From Pseudomonas sp. ANT_H4 (GTDB taxonomy: Bacteria > Pseudomonadota > Gammaproteobacteria > Pseudomonadales > Pseudomonadaceae), in NCBI RefSeq assembly GCF_008369295.1, contig NZ_VOBG01000008.1:124001-188000 (forward strand): 64,000 bases of DNA, given 5' to 3'. A model generated the notes under the pieces. It saw nothing but the letters and a program-made list of their open reading frames with translations. It searched no databases and was not told where the DNA came from. The translations under genes and the position numbers were made by a program. Positions 46,349-55,446 of this stretch are shown here, piece by piece (within the stretch, counting starts at the first letter, position 1; the number at the start of each line of letters is the position of its first letter).

Positions 46349-46687
46349 TCAGGGGTGAAAGGTTTGTTCGAAGGTCGCGGTGATGGCGTAGACCGAGCCG
46401 CCACGGTGAACTGGCTTGTAGCCGTTGCACTTGTAGAGGCCCAGGTCGCCCAGGGGGGGCTCCCAGAGGAAGCCCTTTGCACCCTTGTGCCGGTCGATGA
46501 AGCCCATGATCTCCTTGATCCGATCCTTCATGCCGGTGAAGGTGACCGGCCAGGACTGGGACTTGTTGTTGATCCCGTCCTCGGTCGACTGCGCGTAGCC
46601 GTCGGCAAACTGCTTGGTGCGCACACGCTGCTTGATATCACCCTCGACGCCCTTTTCAGTGGCCCAGGTAAATCGCTCGATTGCCAT
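46349..46687 (-). CDS. Minor tail protein M-like
   Basis: At 112 residues it matches the M family (ERFTWATEKGVEGDI ... KGFLWEPPLGDLGLYKCNGY), placed immediately after the tape measure and before L as in lambda. It joins the tape-measure protein to the tip. Confidence 0.85.
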   Translation of the reverse strand: MAIERFTWATEKGVEGDIKQRVRTKQFADGYAQSTEDGINNKSQSWPVTFTGMKDRIKEIMGFIDRHKGAKGFLWEPPLGDLGLYKCNGYKPVHRGGSVYAITATFEQTFHP

Positions 46688-46690
46688 AAA

Positions 46691-49600
46691 TCATCCTTTT
46701 ACGTTTCGGCTGCTCACGCCGCCTTGGCGCCAAGACTTGGCGATCTCTTCTTTTGCAACGGTGCGCATCCGCTCTTGCATGTTTCGCTGGAAGAGCTCCG
46801 TGTCGAGTTCGGCGCCGTCTGGCTTGCCCGATTCTTCGTCCGTCATAACCATGATCGGCATGCTGAGGCTTACCGAAGTCCCGCCACCGGCGCCGCCGAC
46901 GGACATGACGCCCAGCTTGCCGTTGGCGGTGCGGGTCAGCGGCATGATTGCCTCATCCCCTGCCTCGCCCATAACGCCGGTCTTGCCATTAGCAATACCG
47001 AATGCAGTGGGCTTGCTCACAACCGAATTGGTGAAGGCGCCGCCGTCGGCGAACATCTGCACACCACCAGACCAGGCGCCACCTTTGGCCTGGGTAACAC
47101 CAGACCAACCGGCCAAAGCTTCGGGACTGTAGCCCGCCGATGTTGAGCCAGCTGACGTGGGCGCGCTTCCGAAGTACGCCCCCGCCGCCGAAACTCCGAG
47201 CCCGACCAGGGAGCTGAGAATCCCGGAGGCTGCCTGCCGAGTAGCAATGCGCGCCATGTCTGCCAGGATCGACTTGGTGAAGTCAGCAAACGACAGCTTT
47301 CCAGTCATGGCGAAGTTGACGACCGCATCCTCCATAGAGCTGAAGGCGTTGCCGAACAAGGCCTTGGTCTGGCCGGCAACGTTCTGCGCCGAATCCAGAT
47401 AGTTGGCCCAGGCCGATGTAGCACCTTTCGTCCAATCACCCTGCGCCGCTTCCACGTCCGCGTAGTTCTGCCGGATCTGGTCGGTGGCCTTTTTGTTCGC
47501 GTCTGCGAGGGCCTGAGATTTTCGATTGAACTCTTCGGGGTCCATCTTCCGTGATGGGTCAGACTGCTGGCTTTCAAGCTCGCGAACCTGCTTGGCATAG
47601 TTGTCCTGCTGGCCGTTCAGTTCGCCATACAGCGCGTTCTGTCGATCCCCCTGCCCTACACCGACAACTGCACGCTGACCGGCAAGCGCCAAGGCTTTCT
47701 GTTGCTCGCCGAGCGCCTCGATATACCGATTGATGTTTAACGTTTGCTTGTCGACTCGCCCTTTCTCGGCGATTGCCAGCACCTCAAGCTGACTGTCGGC
47801 ATCCTTCTGCGCCTTGACCATATTGGTACGCGCATCAGCGATCTTCTGGTCCAGCTGGATCTGCTGCTCGCCCGTGGTGCTTTTCTTGGACTTGGCCGCC
47901 TCCAGTGCGGAAATCTCGGCCTCGTAGGCAGAGGTTACCTCGTCCTTTTCAGCTCTGATCAGAACTGCACGCTGTGTAGCGTAATCAGCCTGCGAAATCA
48001 GTCCGGCCTTCTGCGCCGCGTCCAACTGCTTGAAGGTGTTGGCGTACTCGCCCTGAATACCCTTAAGCGCGTTTTGGGCATCATTGAAGGCGGTTAGATC
48101 TACTGCGCCGGCGGAACCGCCCGCCTTTTTCTTGGCGTCAGCAATTTGCTTGTTAACGCCAGTAGTTGCGCTTTCATACTGTTTTTGAAGCTCAGGCGAA
48201 TAACTGTTGTTGTCGATATTCTTTTGGCGGGCCTTGTCGAGATCCACCAGTTTTTTCTGAAGCTTCTCAACTTGAGACTGAGCAGACAATGACTCGCGGC
48301 GGATAAGGTCCATACCATCCGCAGCAGCTTCTTCTGACTTCCGGATATCACTGAGGTAAGCACCTTGCCTCTTCTCGATCTCCATGTAGGTCTTGAGAAG
48401 CTCTAGCCTTTTCTCATCCTCCTCGCGGGTATTGCCGACCTCCATCATGTCTGGATTGTCTTCTCCCATAATCGGGAGCGAGGAGTACGAACTGGGGTTT
48501 GCAAGCTTCCTTTCGAGATTCTGAGCCTGCTGCGCGAGAGTGATCTGGCGCCCTATGCTCAGTGTTGCATCCAGCGCGCCGGCAGCCCCGTCCTTTACCC
48601 CCCTCCATGCGCGCTCTATGTAGCCCAAGTTCTGCGTTATTTCGGCTGAGCGGTTTTTAACTGTTTCCGCATAGGTGTCGGTGAGTAACTTGGTCGCGCC
48701 GATCTCGTTGCCCTGATCCTTCAGTGCAACAATCTGCTCGTAAACCGAAGCCGTCAGAAAGTGGTACTGATTGTTCAGTTCCTTTGCGGCCGCCACCGGA
48801 TCCTTGGCGATCTTGACGAACTCAGCAATAGTGGCATCGACCGATTTACCGGTGGCGTCCTCCATGGCAGCCGCGGCTTCGGCGATAGTTCCAAAGCTTT
48901 CACCGGCGATTACACCGCTCCCGGCAAGCTTGGCCAGAGATGCGGCAGCCTCGCCAGTGGTGCCATTCGTTGCCGCGACTTGCTGGGCTAGATTCGCCAG
49001 CTGGCTGGCTGATGTGCCGGCATAGTTGCCGGTCAGGATCAGCGCCTTATTGAATTCATCAGCCTCCTGGCTGCCTTTGTTGTAGCCATAAATCAGAACG
49101 CCTACGACAGCAGCGGCCGCAGCAACTGCCGCGACCATGCCCATGATGCTTATGGATGCACCGGTAACGGACGGCGGGAGTGCACCATATGCTTTCTGTG
49201 CGTTCTCAGCGGCCTCCGCTGCTGTGTTCGAGCTTTCAGCCAGATCAGACAGGCTTTCGCTCGCCTCACCTGCACTTTCAGCCGTGTCTTTCGCACCAGA
49301 GGCAATACCCGCCAGGGATTCCCCCAGCACGGCCGCACCAGCACCACCGGAGAACAAAGAACGGAACTTGTCCTTGAGCGCATCCATCGTCGGGCCAATG
49401 CCGCCGAACGAATCCTTGATCTGCCCGCCTTGCTGGATCAGCACCAACAGCGGGTTCTGGCCGGCGGCCAGGCTGGTGAAGATGTCGGTGAACTGCGAAG
49501 GGAGCTGACGCAGTGCTTCCCGGGTCTGCTTCGCGGAAGCGCCCGTCTTGCCTAGCCCGTCGTCGAACCCCTTGAGGCTATTACGAGTAGTCTCAATGTC

Positions 49601-50176
49601 TCGCGAGTAAGACTTGAACTGGTCGGAATCGATGTTCCCAGCTTTCAAGTGCTGCTTTAGAAGTTCCTGCTGCTGATCGAGCTTTTCGTAAGCAGCTACG
49701 GTCGGATTGATCTTGGCGAGGAGCGCTTGCAAGCCCTCGGCTTGAACGCCCGTTGCCGCCGCTGCACCCCTTGTTGCTTCGGCCTGACGATCAGTCGAGC
49801 CGACAAGCGCATCCGATTCAGCCTGCAAGCGCCTCTGAAGCGCTGCCAGGCTGCTTACCGACGATCCCGACGACTCCATAGCGGAAGCATTGGTATTTAC
49901 GCTGGTGGTCAGGCGCTGGTAATACTCGCTCGACTCCAGGGAGGCCTTCGCCGTTGCCAGAAGGCGAGCCTTGGCCTCGTCGAGCGTCTCGGAAAGCTTG
50001 CGCTCAGACGCCGACAAGTCCGCCGTTGCGGTCGCGGCCTTGTCGAAGCCGGCAGACACACCATCAGCCGCTTTCTCAGCCTTGGCGCCGGCCTGCGCGA
50101 GATTCTCCAGGTCGGAGGTGGCCTTGACCGCTTCGCCTGAATTTACCGCAATGCCAAGCTCAGCGATCGTAGACAT
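46691..50176 (-). CDS. Tail tape-measure protein
   Basis: This 1161-residue protein is mostly helical. One hydrophobic region (GMVAAVAAAAAVVGVLIYGY, about residues 345-365) lies in the middle, and the C-terminal domain (WTKGATSAWANYLDSAQNVA) matches the lambda-H family. Its length sets tail length. At about 1.5 angstrom per residue it would give a tail of roughly 170 nm, a rule-of-thumb inference. Confidence 0.9.
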   Translation of the reverse strand: MSTIAELGIAVNSGEAVKATSDLENLAQAGAKAEKAADGVSAGFDKAATATADLSASERKLSETLDEAKARLLATAKASLESSEYYQRLTTSVNTNASAMESSGSSVSSLAALQRRLQAESDALVGSTDRQAEATRGAAAATGVQAEGLQALLAKINPTVAAYEKLDQQQELLKQHLKAGNIDSDQFKSYSRDIETTRNSLKGFDDGLGKTGASAKQTREALRQLPSQFTDIFTSLAAGQNPLLVLIQQGGQIKDSFGGIGPTMDALKDKFRSLFSGGAGAAVLGESLAGIASGAKDTAESAGEASESLSDLAESSNTAAEAAENAQKAYGALPPSVTGASISIMGMVAAVAAAAAVVGVLIYGYNKGSQEADEFNKALILTGNYAGTSASQLANLAQQVAATNGTTGEAAASLAKLAGSGVIAGESFGTIAEAAAAMEDATGKSVDATIAEFVKIAKDPVAAAKELNNQYHFLTASVYEQIVALKDQGNEIGATKLLTDTYAETVKNRSAEITQNLGYIERAWRGVKDGAAGALDATLSIGRQITLAQQAQNLERKLANPSSYSSLPIMGEDNPDMMEVGNTREEDEKRLELLKTYMEIEKRQGAYLSDIRKSEEAAADGMDLIRRESLSAQSQVEKLQKKLVDLDKARQKNIDNNSYSPELQKQYESATTGVNKQIADAKKKAGGSAGAVDLTAFNDAQNALKGIQGEYANTFKQLDAAQKAGLISQADYATQRAVLIRAEKDEVTSAYEAEISALEAAKSKKSTTGEQQIQLDQKIADARTNMVKAQKDADSQLEVLAIAEKGRVDKQTLNINRYIEALGEQQKALALAGQRAVVGVGQGDRQNALYGELNGQQDNYAKQVRELESQQSDPSRKMDPEEFNRKSQALADANKKATDQIRQNYADVEAAQGDWTKGATSAWANYLDSAQNVAGQTKALFGNAFSSMEDAVVNFAMTGKLSFADFTKSILADMARIATRQAASGILSSLVGLGVSAAGAYFGSAPTSAGSTSAGYSPEALAGWSGVTQAKGGAWSGGVQMFADGGAFTNSVVSKPTAFGIANGKTGVMGEAGDEAIMPLTRTANGKLGVMSVGGAGGGTSVSLSMPIMVMTDEESGKPDGAELDTELFQRNMQERMRTVAKEEIAKSWRQGGVSSRNVKG

Positions 50177-50186
50177 GAGTGCTCCA

Positions 50187-50504
50187 TTATTTCGATTGCT
50201 CAGACATGACGAGCAACGCCTCGGCCTCCATTACTTGAAGGTCGGGGAAGATCTCTCTGAGTTGTTTTTTCTTCATGCCGATGAGCTCGGCAACGTCTTG
50301 TAGCGCCGTGTAGTCGAGGCCGCACGCCCCACCCATTCCGGTGCGCCATTGGGTGTACATGGCATTGAAGAGAACGAAGGATGGCCAGTTGTCAGCCAGC
50401 ACATCGCAGTCCTCTTCAGGAATGTCGGAAGCCATCAAGCCGAAGACCGCGAGATCTGCATCTGACGGTCCTCGCTGATACATCAGGCGTGCGACCCTGG
50501 TCAG
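50187..50504 (-). CDS. T-like extension of the tail chaperone, read in the -1 frame
   Basis: This open frame (DUF1799-like; MYQRGPSDADLAVFGLMA ...) has no Shine-Dalgarno sequence at its first ATG but is open back to the slippery site in the upstream gene. A -1 shift would add seven codons before that ATG, making a fusion of 129 plus 105 residues (234). The T segment recruits tail tube and tape measure in related phages. Confidence 0.8.
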   Translation of the reverse strand: MTRVARLMYQRGPSDADLAVFGLMASDIPEEDCDVLADNWPSFVLFNAMYTQWRTGMGGACGLDYTALQDVAELIGMKKKQLREIFPDLQVMEAEALLVMSEQSK

Positions 50505-50890
50505 TTTCCCGAGCGGACCGGCGCGTAAGCAGCTTGATAAGCGGCCACAATTGCCTCCCCGGCACCGGCCGATGTCTGCACCAATGCACGAATGGAGTCT
50601 TGAGAAAGCTTGTCGTCAAACCCCCAGCTCTCAACAAGCGCTTCGACCTGCTCTACTTGTCGCTCAATGTCGGCATCGGTGATGTCGATCAGCGTCAGGT
50701 CGTCCGCTTTTGCTTTGAAAGCCTCCTGATCTTCCTTAACTTTCTCCTGCCAGCCAGCAAACAGAGCTGCCAACTCCTTGCGGTTCCGGTACTTGAACTC
50801 AAACGGCACCTGGATCACCGCGCCGCCGACACGCGGAATATCTACGACTGCTTTGAACGTGGGGTTTTGGGCGATTTTGAACTTGGCCAT
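50501..50890 (-). CDS. Tail assembly chaperone (G-like)
   Basis: The 129-residue protein (MAKFKIAQNPTFKAVVDI ...) is a phage tail assembly chaperone. It ends ...RSGN directly before a TGA. The slippery heptamer overlaps its last codons. Position between tail tube and tape measure is the expected G position. Confidence 0.82.
   Translation of the reverse strand: MAKFKIAQNPTFKAVVDIPRVGGAVIQVPFEFKYRNRKELAALFAGWQEKVKEDQEAFKAKADDLTLIDITDADIERQVEQVEALVESWGFDDKLSQDSIRALVQTSAGAGEAIVAAYQAAYAPVRSGN
50504..50510 (-). promoter_or_regulatory. Programmed -1 frameshift site (GGGAAAC)
   Basis: On the minus strand the gene reads TCG-GGA-AAC-TGA, so GGGAAAC is in the X-XXY-YYZ register, immediately before the stop. 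Lambda's G/GT site is GGGAAAG. The -1 frame runs directly into the T-like segment. This is the strongest evidence for a G/G-T pair. Confidence 0.9.
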
Positions 50891-50893
50891 GGG

Positions 50894-51550
50894 TTACACC
50901 ACCGCTGCGTAGCGGGCTGGACGACCGGTCAGTGCAATGCTGATAACGCGAGTCATCAAGTTGTTACGCGACATGGTCGGAGTCGACGTAATCGACACGT
51001 ATCCGTTGTAAACGATGCTGCTGCCGCCCGGCAGGTTCAGGCGCAGAACGCGGGGCTGTTTATCATCGTCCGCAGCTTCGCAGGCATCGACATAGGGCTT
51101 GGAAGGATCGTCCGCGACCGTGATGGAAAGCGTGATCGGGTTCTTGGTGGTCGGCATCTGCCGATCATCATCGTCAGCCATGAAACCGTAAGTCAGGAAC
51201 TGCTGATCGCCACCGGTGGAGTTCAGTTCGGTGATCTGCGAGATCTCGGTGAACGAGGTCACTTCGCGCGCAGAACCGACGCCTGAGCCTGCTGGGTATT
51301 GCTGCACGTTGGTGGTGTTCACGCCGCCCAGTGCGAAAGTGCCGCTGGCAATGTCCGCCACCCGAACAGCGCGACCGTCGAGACGGGTCCAGCCGGAGTT
51401 CACGGCGATGATGTCACCTTCGGCCAGGCCATGCGCCAAAGCTGAGGCCACCGCCGGGTTCGCGTTGCTCAGCGTGGTGAACGGGATTGCCGTACCGTAA
51501 GCGGAAGCAATTTCGAACGTTGCGCCGTTGGGCATTTGAATGCCAGCCAT
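50894..51550 (-). CDS. Tail tube (major tail) protein
   Basis: The 218-residue protein begins MAGIQMPNGATFEIASAYG. Its centre is beta-rich and the C terminus ends MTRVISIALTGRPARYAAVV, a pattern of phage tail tube proteins. GAGGAAA precedes the ATG at 51550, and a hairpin cassette sits upstream. Position directly upstream of the chaperone genes agrees. Confidence 0.8.
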   Translation of the reverse strand: MAGIQMPNGATFEIASAYGTAIPFTTLSNANPAVASALAHGLAEGDIIAVNSGWTRLDGRAVRVADIASGTFALGGVNTTNVQQYPAGSGVGSAREVTSFTEISQITELNSTGGDQQFLTYGFMADDDDRQMPTTKNPITLSITVADDPSKPYVDACEAADDDKQPRVLRLNLPGGSSIVYNGYVSITSTPTMSRNNLMTRVISIALTGRPARYAAVV

Positions 51551-51573
51551 TGGTATTTCCTCTTTGCAGATAT

Positions 51574-51598
51574 GAAAAAACCCGCTCGATGGCGGGTT
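51574..51598 (-). terminator. Hairpin before the tail tube start codon
   Basis: AACCCGC pairs with GCGGGTT (51579-51585 with 51592-51598), followed on the minus strand by further T residues. It is of the same class as the other late-gene hairpins. Confidence 0.65.
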
Positions 51599-51622
51599 CG
51601 TGGTTTTGCCCAATGGGCGGGA

Positions 51623-52039
51623 TCAGTCGGTGTCGGATCGGTACGAGAACGAAACCGGTACGGTGTACGTGGAATCACCGGTAATGCCCGGTCCTGGGTC
51701 AACAGGCAACATGGTCACCACGGTGAGCGCCCCCTTCGTGTCTCTGGCGTACAGCGGAAACAGTGCGATCAACTCTGCTGCTATCGGATTCGTCTTGGTC
51801 TTGCCGGTGCCCGCCGGCGCGATGATGCTGACCTGGAACACGCCGGTGAACAGCCGGTGATCGCCGCCGAGCGTGTTGCTCGCGGTGTCGCCCGGGATAG
51901 TGAAAGCCCGCAGGTAGGTCTCGCCTGCCGCTGGCGAGTAGGCCGTGTTCTCGAAAACTATCTTGAGCTTGTCCGACCTGGCAGCGTTCCAGGCGATGAG
52001 CTTGGCCTCGTAGATCGAGGCTATGATTGCGTGCGACAT
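51623..52039 (-). CDS. Tail terminator (DUF4128-like)
   Basis: The 138-residue protein begins MSHAIIASIYEAKLIAWNAA and ends VSFSYRSDTD. It resembles tail-terminator proteins that cap the tail tube. Its start overlaps the stop of the small zinc-ribbon gene (TGATG). Order, head-tail connectors then terminator then tube, supports the call. Confidence 0.75.
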   Translation of the reverse strand: MSHAIIASIYEAKLIAWNAARSDKLKIVFENTAYSPAAGETYLRAFTIPGDTASNTLGGDHRLFTGVFQVSIIAPAGTGKTKTNPIAAELIALFPLYARDTKGALTVVTMLPVDPGPGITGDSTYTVPVSFSYRSDTD

Positions 52040-52233
52040 CAGGCCACCTCGTACACAAGCGCAGGCGATACGCCACGCAAGCTTTGCTGTCGACCGCAGA
52101 GGGCGCACTGGTGCAGATACTGCGCAGGAAACGACAGCAGTACCGGGGCGCTTTCGACTTGCACCAGCCTTCCGCCGCACTCGCATAGCGTGTAGCGCAT
52201 CACCGGGCGAACCGGCACGTCTTCGAACTTCAT
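52039..52233 (-). CDS. Small zinc-ribbon-like protein between connector genes
   Basis: The 64-residue protein has two cysteine pairs (Cys17, Cys19, Cys43, Cys46) that could bind zinc. It overlaps neighbours at both ends (ATG-TGA overlaps), so it is translated with the connector module. No specific role is known. Confidence 0.65.
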   Translation of the reverse strand: MKFEDVPVRPVMRYTLCECGGRLVQVESAPVLLSFPAQYLHQCALCGRQQSLRGVSPALVYEVA

Positions 52234-52886
52234 ACCTGGTTGTTCCTGATGGCCTCCAGCACGATCTGCTGAAAGCGAGCCACGGTTACCCGAACCATGC
52301 CGCCGGGGGCCTGGGTTGAATGGCCGAACTCCAGCGGGATCGCGTAGGGCAAGTTGTTCACGATATAGGCAGTTTGTCCTGCTGTGAGCGACTCCACCTG
52401 CAGCTTAAGCTTGGCCAGCGTTACACCGCCGGCAGGGTCGACCTGATCAATCGTGCCTTCTGCGGGTGTGCCGATGGAAAACTGCCAATTCCCGCGAAAC
52501 CTCCCGCCGACGTAATCCTTGCCCGCTACCAGGCCATTCACATTGAAGTTCTGGTCGCGCTCTGTCTTTGTCAGGGGTTTGGCATATTTCACGCCGCGCC
52601 GCAGTTTGCCTGCCTTCGTGAAATTCGACTCGTTGAGGTTGATGATCGTGTTGCGGACTGCGACCTTGAAGTCGTAGTCGTCGGCTGCGCGGGCGTTGGT
52701 CTCGCGGTGAGCTACGTTCGCGGCCCATATTTCAGGATTGCCCACCGGTGACATGCGGATAACGCTGCTGCCGATCTCGATGACGATCTCTCGGATGGTC
52801 GCGTCGATACCACCCTTCGCGCGCTCGGCGAAGTCGCGAATGTTCTCGGCGAAGCTACCGTTCATGCTCGCGTACTTGTTCGTCAT
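52230..52886 (-). CDS. HK97 gp10-like tail completion / connector protein
   Basis: The 218-residue protein contains the segment NNLPYAIPLEFGHSTQAPGGMVRVT, here in parts: NNLPYAIPLEFGHS and APGGMVRVTV, the conserved C-terminal region of HK97-gp10-like proteins. It sits between the head-tail stopper and tail terminator. It overlaps both neighbours by four bases. Confidence 0.78.
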   Translation of the reverse strand: MTNKYASMNGSFAENIRDFAERAKGGIDATIREIVIEIGSSVIRMSPVGNPEIWAANVAHRETNARAADDYDFKVAVRNTIINLNESNFTKAGKLRRGVKYAKPLTKTERDQNFNVNGLVAGKDYVGGRFRGNWQFSIGTPAEGTIDQVDPAGGVTLAKLKLQVESLTAGQTAYIVNNLPYAIPLEFGHSTQAPGGMVRVTVARFQQIVLEAIRNNQV

Positions 52887-53254
52887 GACCGCACCTGCAA
52901 CTCATACAGGATCGGCGTACCGGCAGGGTTGACCTCTTTCAGCGGCGGCACGATTGACCAGGTACGACCCTGAGCAACCACTTTGTCGAGCAGGCCAGGC
53001 ACCCACGCCAATCCCTGCGCGGCGATCTTGAGCTTCTTGTCGCCCTGTTTGATGAGGCTGTTGTTCTGGAATTCTTGGCCGGTGAAGTCGAGCAGGATGC
53101 CTTGGGCGATCTGTTCGACAGTTGCCCCCGGCGCATCCCCGCCCGTCTCAGGGTCGTACTCGCCCGACTCCGTCTTGCTGATGGTCACGGGCTGGCCGAA
53201 CTCTGTGATCATCTCCAGAGCCATCACGGCCATTTCGTCGTAGAAGGTGGCCAT
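52883..53254 (-). CDS. Head-tail connector/stopper-like protein
   Basis: A 123-residue protein (MATFYDEMAVMALEMITEF ...), probably beta-rich in its second half (LAWVPGLLDKVVAQGRTWSI). Position and size fit the head-tail stopper. Family assignment is by position mainly. Confidence 0.6.
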   Translation of the reverse strand: MATFYDEMAVMALEMITEFGQPVTISKTESGEYDPETGGDAPGATVEQIAQGILLDFTGQEFQNNSLIKQGDKKLKIAAQGLAWVPGLLDKVVAQGRTWSIVPPLKEVNPAGTPILYELQVRS

Positions 53255-53271
53255 AGTGGTCTCCGTTGCTG

Positions 53272-53775
53272 CTATGCGCGGATTGCGAACAGCCCGCGCT
53301 TTTGTAGGTAGTCGGCAAACTGGGTAGCGCTCGGTCGATCCGGCGCCGCCGGCAACAGTCGACCGCTGGTGTTGGAAATCGTGGCGTACTCGCGTGTTAC
53401 CGCGCCTTCGACACGCTCCAGCGTTACAGCACCTTTGCGCTTGTCGATTGGGTCGATGTCGTCCTGATGGATCTCTGCGGCCAGGGCCATCTGGCCGTAC
53501 TGGATTCGCGCCGGCAGGTAGTTGTCTGGCTTGATCTGGCAGTCCAGCTCAACCCCCCGACGCGGCCAGGACAGGGCTTGCTCGCTGCTCATCTTGCGGC
53601 CTTTCCAAGTCTTGCCATCCATCGCCAAGGCAGCCCGGCGCAGCAGCGCTTCCTGCTCGGGAACACTTGCGGGGATGACCGTGCCGAATTTCACGGCATA
53701 CAGGGCCAGGTCCTCGGCGCTCGCGTAGCTTTCGGCGTCAGGCTTGCCGGTACCGTCCTCGATGATGAGTGTCAT
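53272..53775 (-). CDS. Head-tail adaptor (DnaT-like connector)
   Basis: The 167-residue protein starts MTLIIEDGTGKPDAESYAS, followed by a helical region with RRAALAMDGKTWKGRKMS, typical of DnaT-like ssDNA-binding/head-tail adaptor proteins in siphophages. It lies after the capsid module. The annotation as an adaptor is from position and resemblance. Confidence 0.72.
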   Translation of the reverse strand: MTLIIEDGTGKPDAESYASAEDLALYAVKFGTVIPASVPEQEALLRRAALAMDGKTWKGRKMSSEQALSWPRRGVELDCQIKPDNYLPARIQYGQMALAAEIHQDDIDPIDKRKGAVTLERVEGAVTREYATISNTSGRLLPAAPDRPSATQFADYLQKRGLFAIRA

Positions 53776-53834
53776 GCGTCAACTCGCTGGAATGGTTTGT
53801 AGATTGGCCGCCGGGTGACCGACAGCCAGCAGTA

Positions 53835-54425
53835 TTACTCCTTGGTCAGCTCGGCGACGAGCTTTTCCAGGGATTCTTTGGAGGCGTTGCCCCGATACTG
53901 AATCTTGGCTTCGTCGAGCTTTGCTTTCAGCGCCGAGATTTCACCGGCCTCATCAGCTGGCGGCGTGAGAGCAGACTTCTTCAGCGCTTCAACCTCGGCG
54001 CGCAGCGCGTCGACAGTCAAGGCCAGGCCGTCACGTTCAGTGGTCAACTCACCAACCGAAGCATGAATGGTGCCCAGCACATCAAACAGGCGTAACGCCA
54101 GTTCCCCAGACTCTGGACGGTGGATTTCGCCAGCCTCCAGGCCGTCGACCAGCAGAACCATTGCGCCACTCTCGTCTTGCAGAGCGGCAAGCAACTTAGA
54201 CAGTCCTCCAGATACCGCCGCCTGCGTGCCGACAACAACAGGCTCTGGCAACGCAACCACCCCAACATCGACGCCAGCATCTTCGTATGCCGTGACGATT
54301 TCGGGATAGTCACCTACCACGGTCACTGCCGTTGCATTGCGCTCAATACTGCGGAATAGGCCCGGGACGCGGTAACGCTTGCCAGGCTCAAAGCCGTCAA
54401 GCTGGTTTGTATAAACGAGTTCCAT
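53835..54425 (-). CDS. Capsid-module hypothetical protein
   Basis: The 196-residue protein begins MELVYTNQLDGFEPGKRYRV and ends in a helical Lys/Glu-rich region (EISALKAKLDEAKIQYRG). GGAG lies before the ATG at 54425; an ATG at 54445 in the same frame is a less likely start. It may be a head decoration or connector factor. No firm family. Confidence 0.6.
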   Translation of the reverse strand: MELVYTNQLDGFEPGKRYRVPGLFRSIERNATAVTVVGDYPEIVTAYEDAGVDVGVVALPEPVVVGTQAAVSGGLSKLLAALQDESGAMVLLVDGLEAGEIHRPESGELALRLFDVLGTIHASVGELTTERDGLALTVDALRAEVEALKKSALTPPADEAGEISALKAKLDEAKIQYRGNASKESLEKLVAELTKE

Positions 54426-54471
54426 CGGAATCTCCGTGGCGGCCATCGCTGGCCGCTTCCTGGGGTGGTTA

Positions 54472-55434
54472 TCAGACGCCGACTGGTGGCGTGGTGGTGA
54501 GGTTGATCATCACGCCGGCGGTGACCTTGTTGCTGTCCGAGTGCTTGACCCAGTTCGCCGCGGAGCCGACGGCCGCCAGGGTTGGGTTGGTGCCGCCGGT
54601 GGTTTCCTTCCAGCTGTAACCCAACACATCGATGTTGACGGTACCCTCGGCGCGGTAACCGATAGCCAGGTTTTCCTCGTCGTTCACGTCGTACGAGCGG
54701 AAACCCGGGGCCTGTGATTCGGTGATGACCACGGCATTCGGCAGCAGGCCGAAGATCGCATCCACTGGCGCCTTGTCGGTCACCAGCACCGGCTTACCCA
54801 GGGTGCCAGGCAGGCCGCCGTAGATAACGACGCCCGCTTCTTCGTAGACTTTGTTCGCAATCGCTTCATCAACGATGTCGAAGTAGGCCGACGAGTGCAT
54901 GACCCACAGCGCGATGCGACCGAACTTGTCACCGAATTTGCGCATGCCACGGGTCAGCGTCTTCTTGCCGTCGGTTTCGATGTTGGCAGACACCACCATT
55001 GCGGCGTTGGAACCGATGGCAGCCTTGAGCGCGCCGGTGGCGTACTCAATGAAGCCTTCGATGGTAGCGTCAGCGACGTCGGCGCCGATGATTTGGGAGA
55101 ACTCATCTACCGCACGACCGCGACGCTTGAACGCCTCTTCGGTGGTTTGGTACGGGCCGTATTTCCATGGAGCCTTGACGCCTACAGCTTCGCCAGCGCC
55201 GATTTTCTTGGCGGTGACCTTGCCGTCGGAGTTCACATCGCGGTGTTCCAGGCCACCCCCGAGCTTGTAGAACGCGCGCTTGCGGAAGTCGCCTTGGATC
55301 AGTTCGTTGTCGAGGACGATTGCGCCGTTGGACGAAGCGTTAAACACGTCCAAGTTGTCCTGAATGCGCTCCAGGTATGCAGTTTGCGCCTCATCGTTGT
55401 AGATGATCAGGTCGCTGTTGACAGTTGTAGCCAT
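54472..55434 (-). CDS. Major capsid protein
   Basis: The 320-residue protein begins MATTVNSDLIIYNDEAQTAY and has the segments RKRAFYKLGGGLEHRDVNSD and GRIALWVMHSSAYFDIVDEA seen in gp13-type capsid proteins (HK97-like fold family). Position between scaffold and connector genes is the expected one. It makes the head shell. Confidence 0.88.
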   Translation of the reverse strand: MATTVNSDLIIYNDEAQTAYLERIQDNLDVFNASSNGAIVLDNELIQGDFRKRAFYKLGGGLEHRDVNSDGKVTAKKIGAGEAVGVKAPWKYGPYQTTEEAFKRRGRAVDEFSQIIGADVADATIEGFIEYATGALKAAIGSNAAMVVSANIETDGKKTLTRGMRKFGDKFGRIALWVMHSSAYFDIVDEAIANKVYEEAGVVIYGGLPGTLGKPVLVTDKAPVDAIFGLLPNAVVITESQAPGFRSYDVNDEENLAIGYRAEGTVNIDVLGYSWKETTGGTNPTLAAVGSAANWVKHSDSNKVTAGVMINLTTTPPVGV

Positions 55435-55446
55435 GGGTATTTCCCC

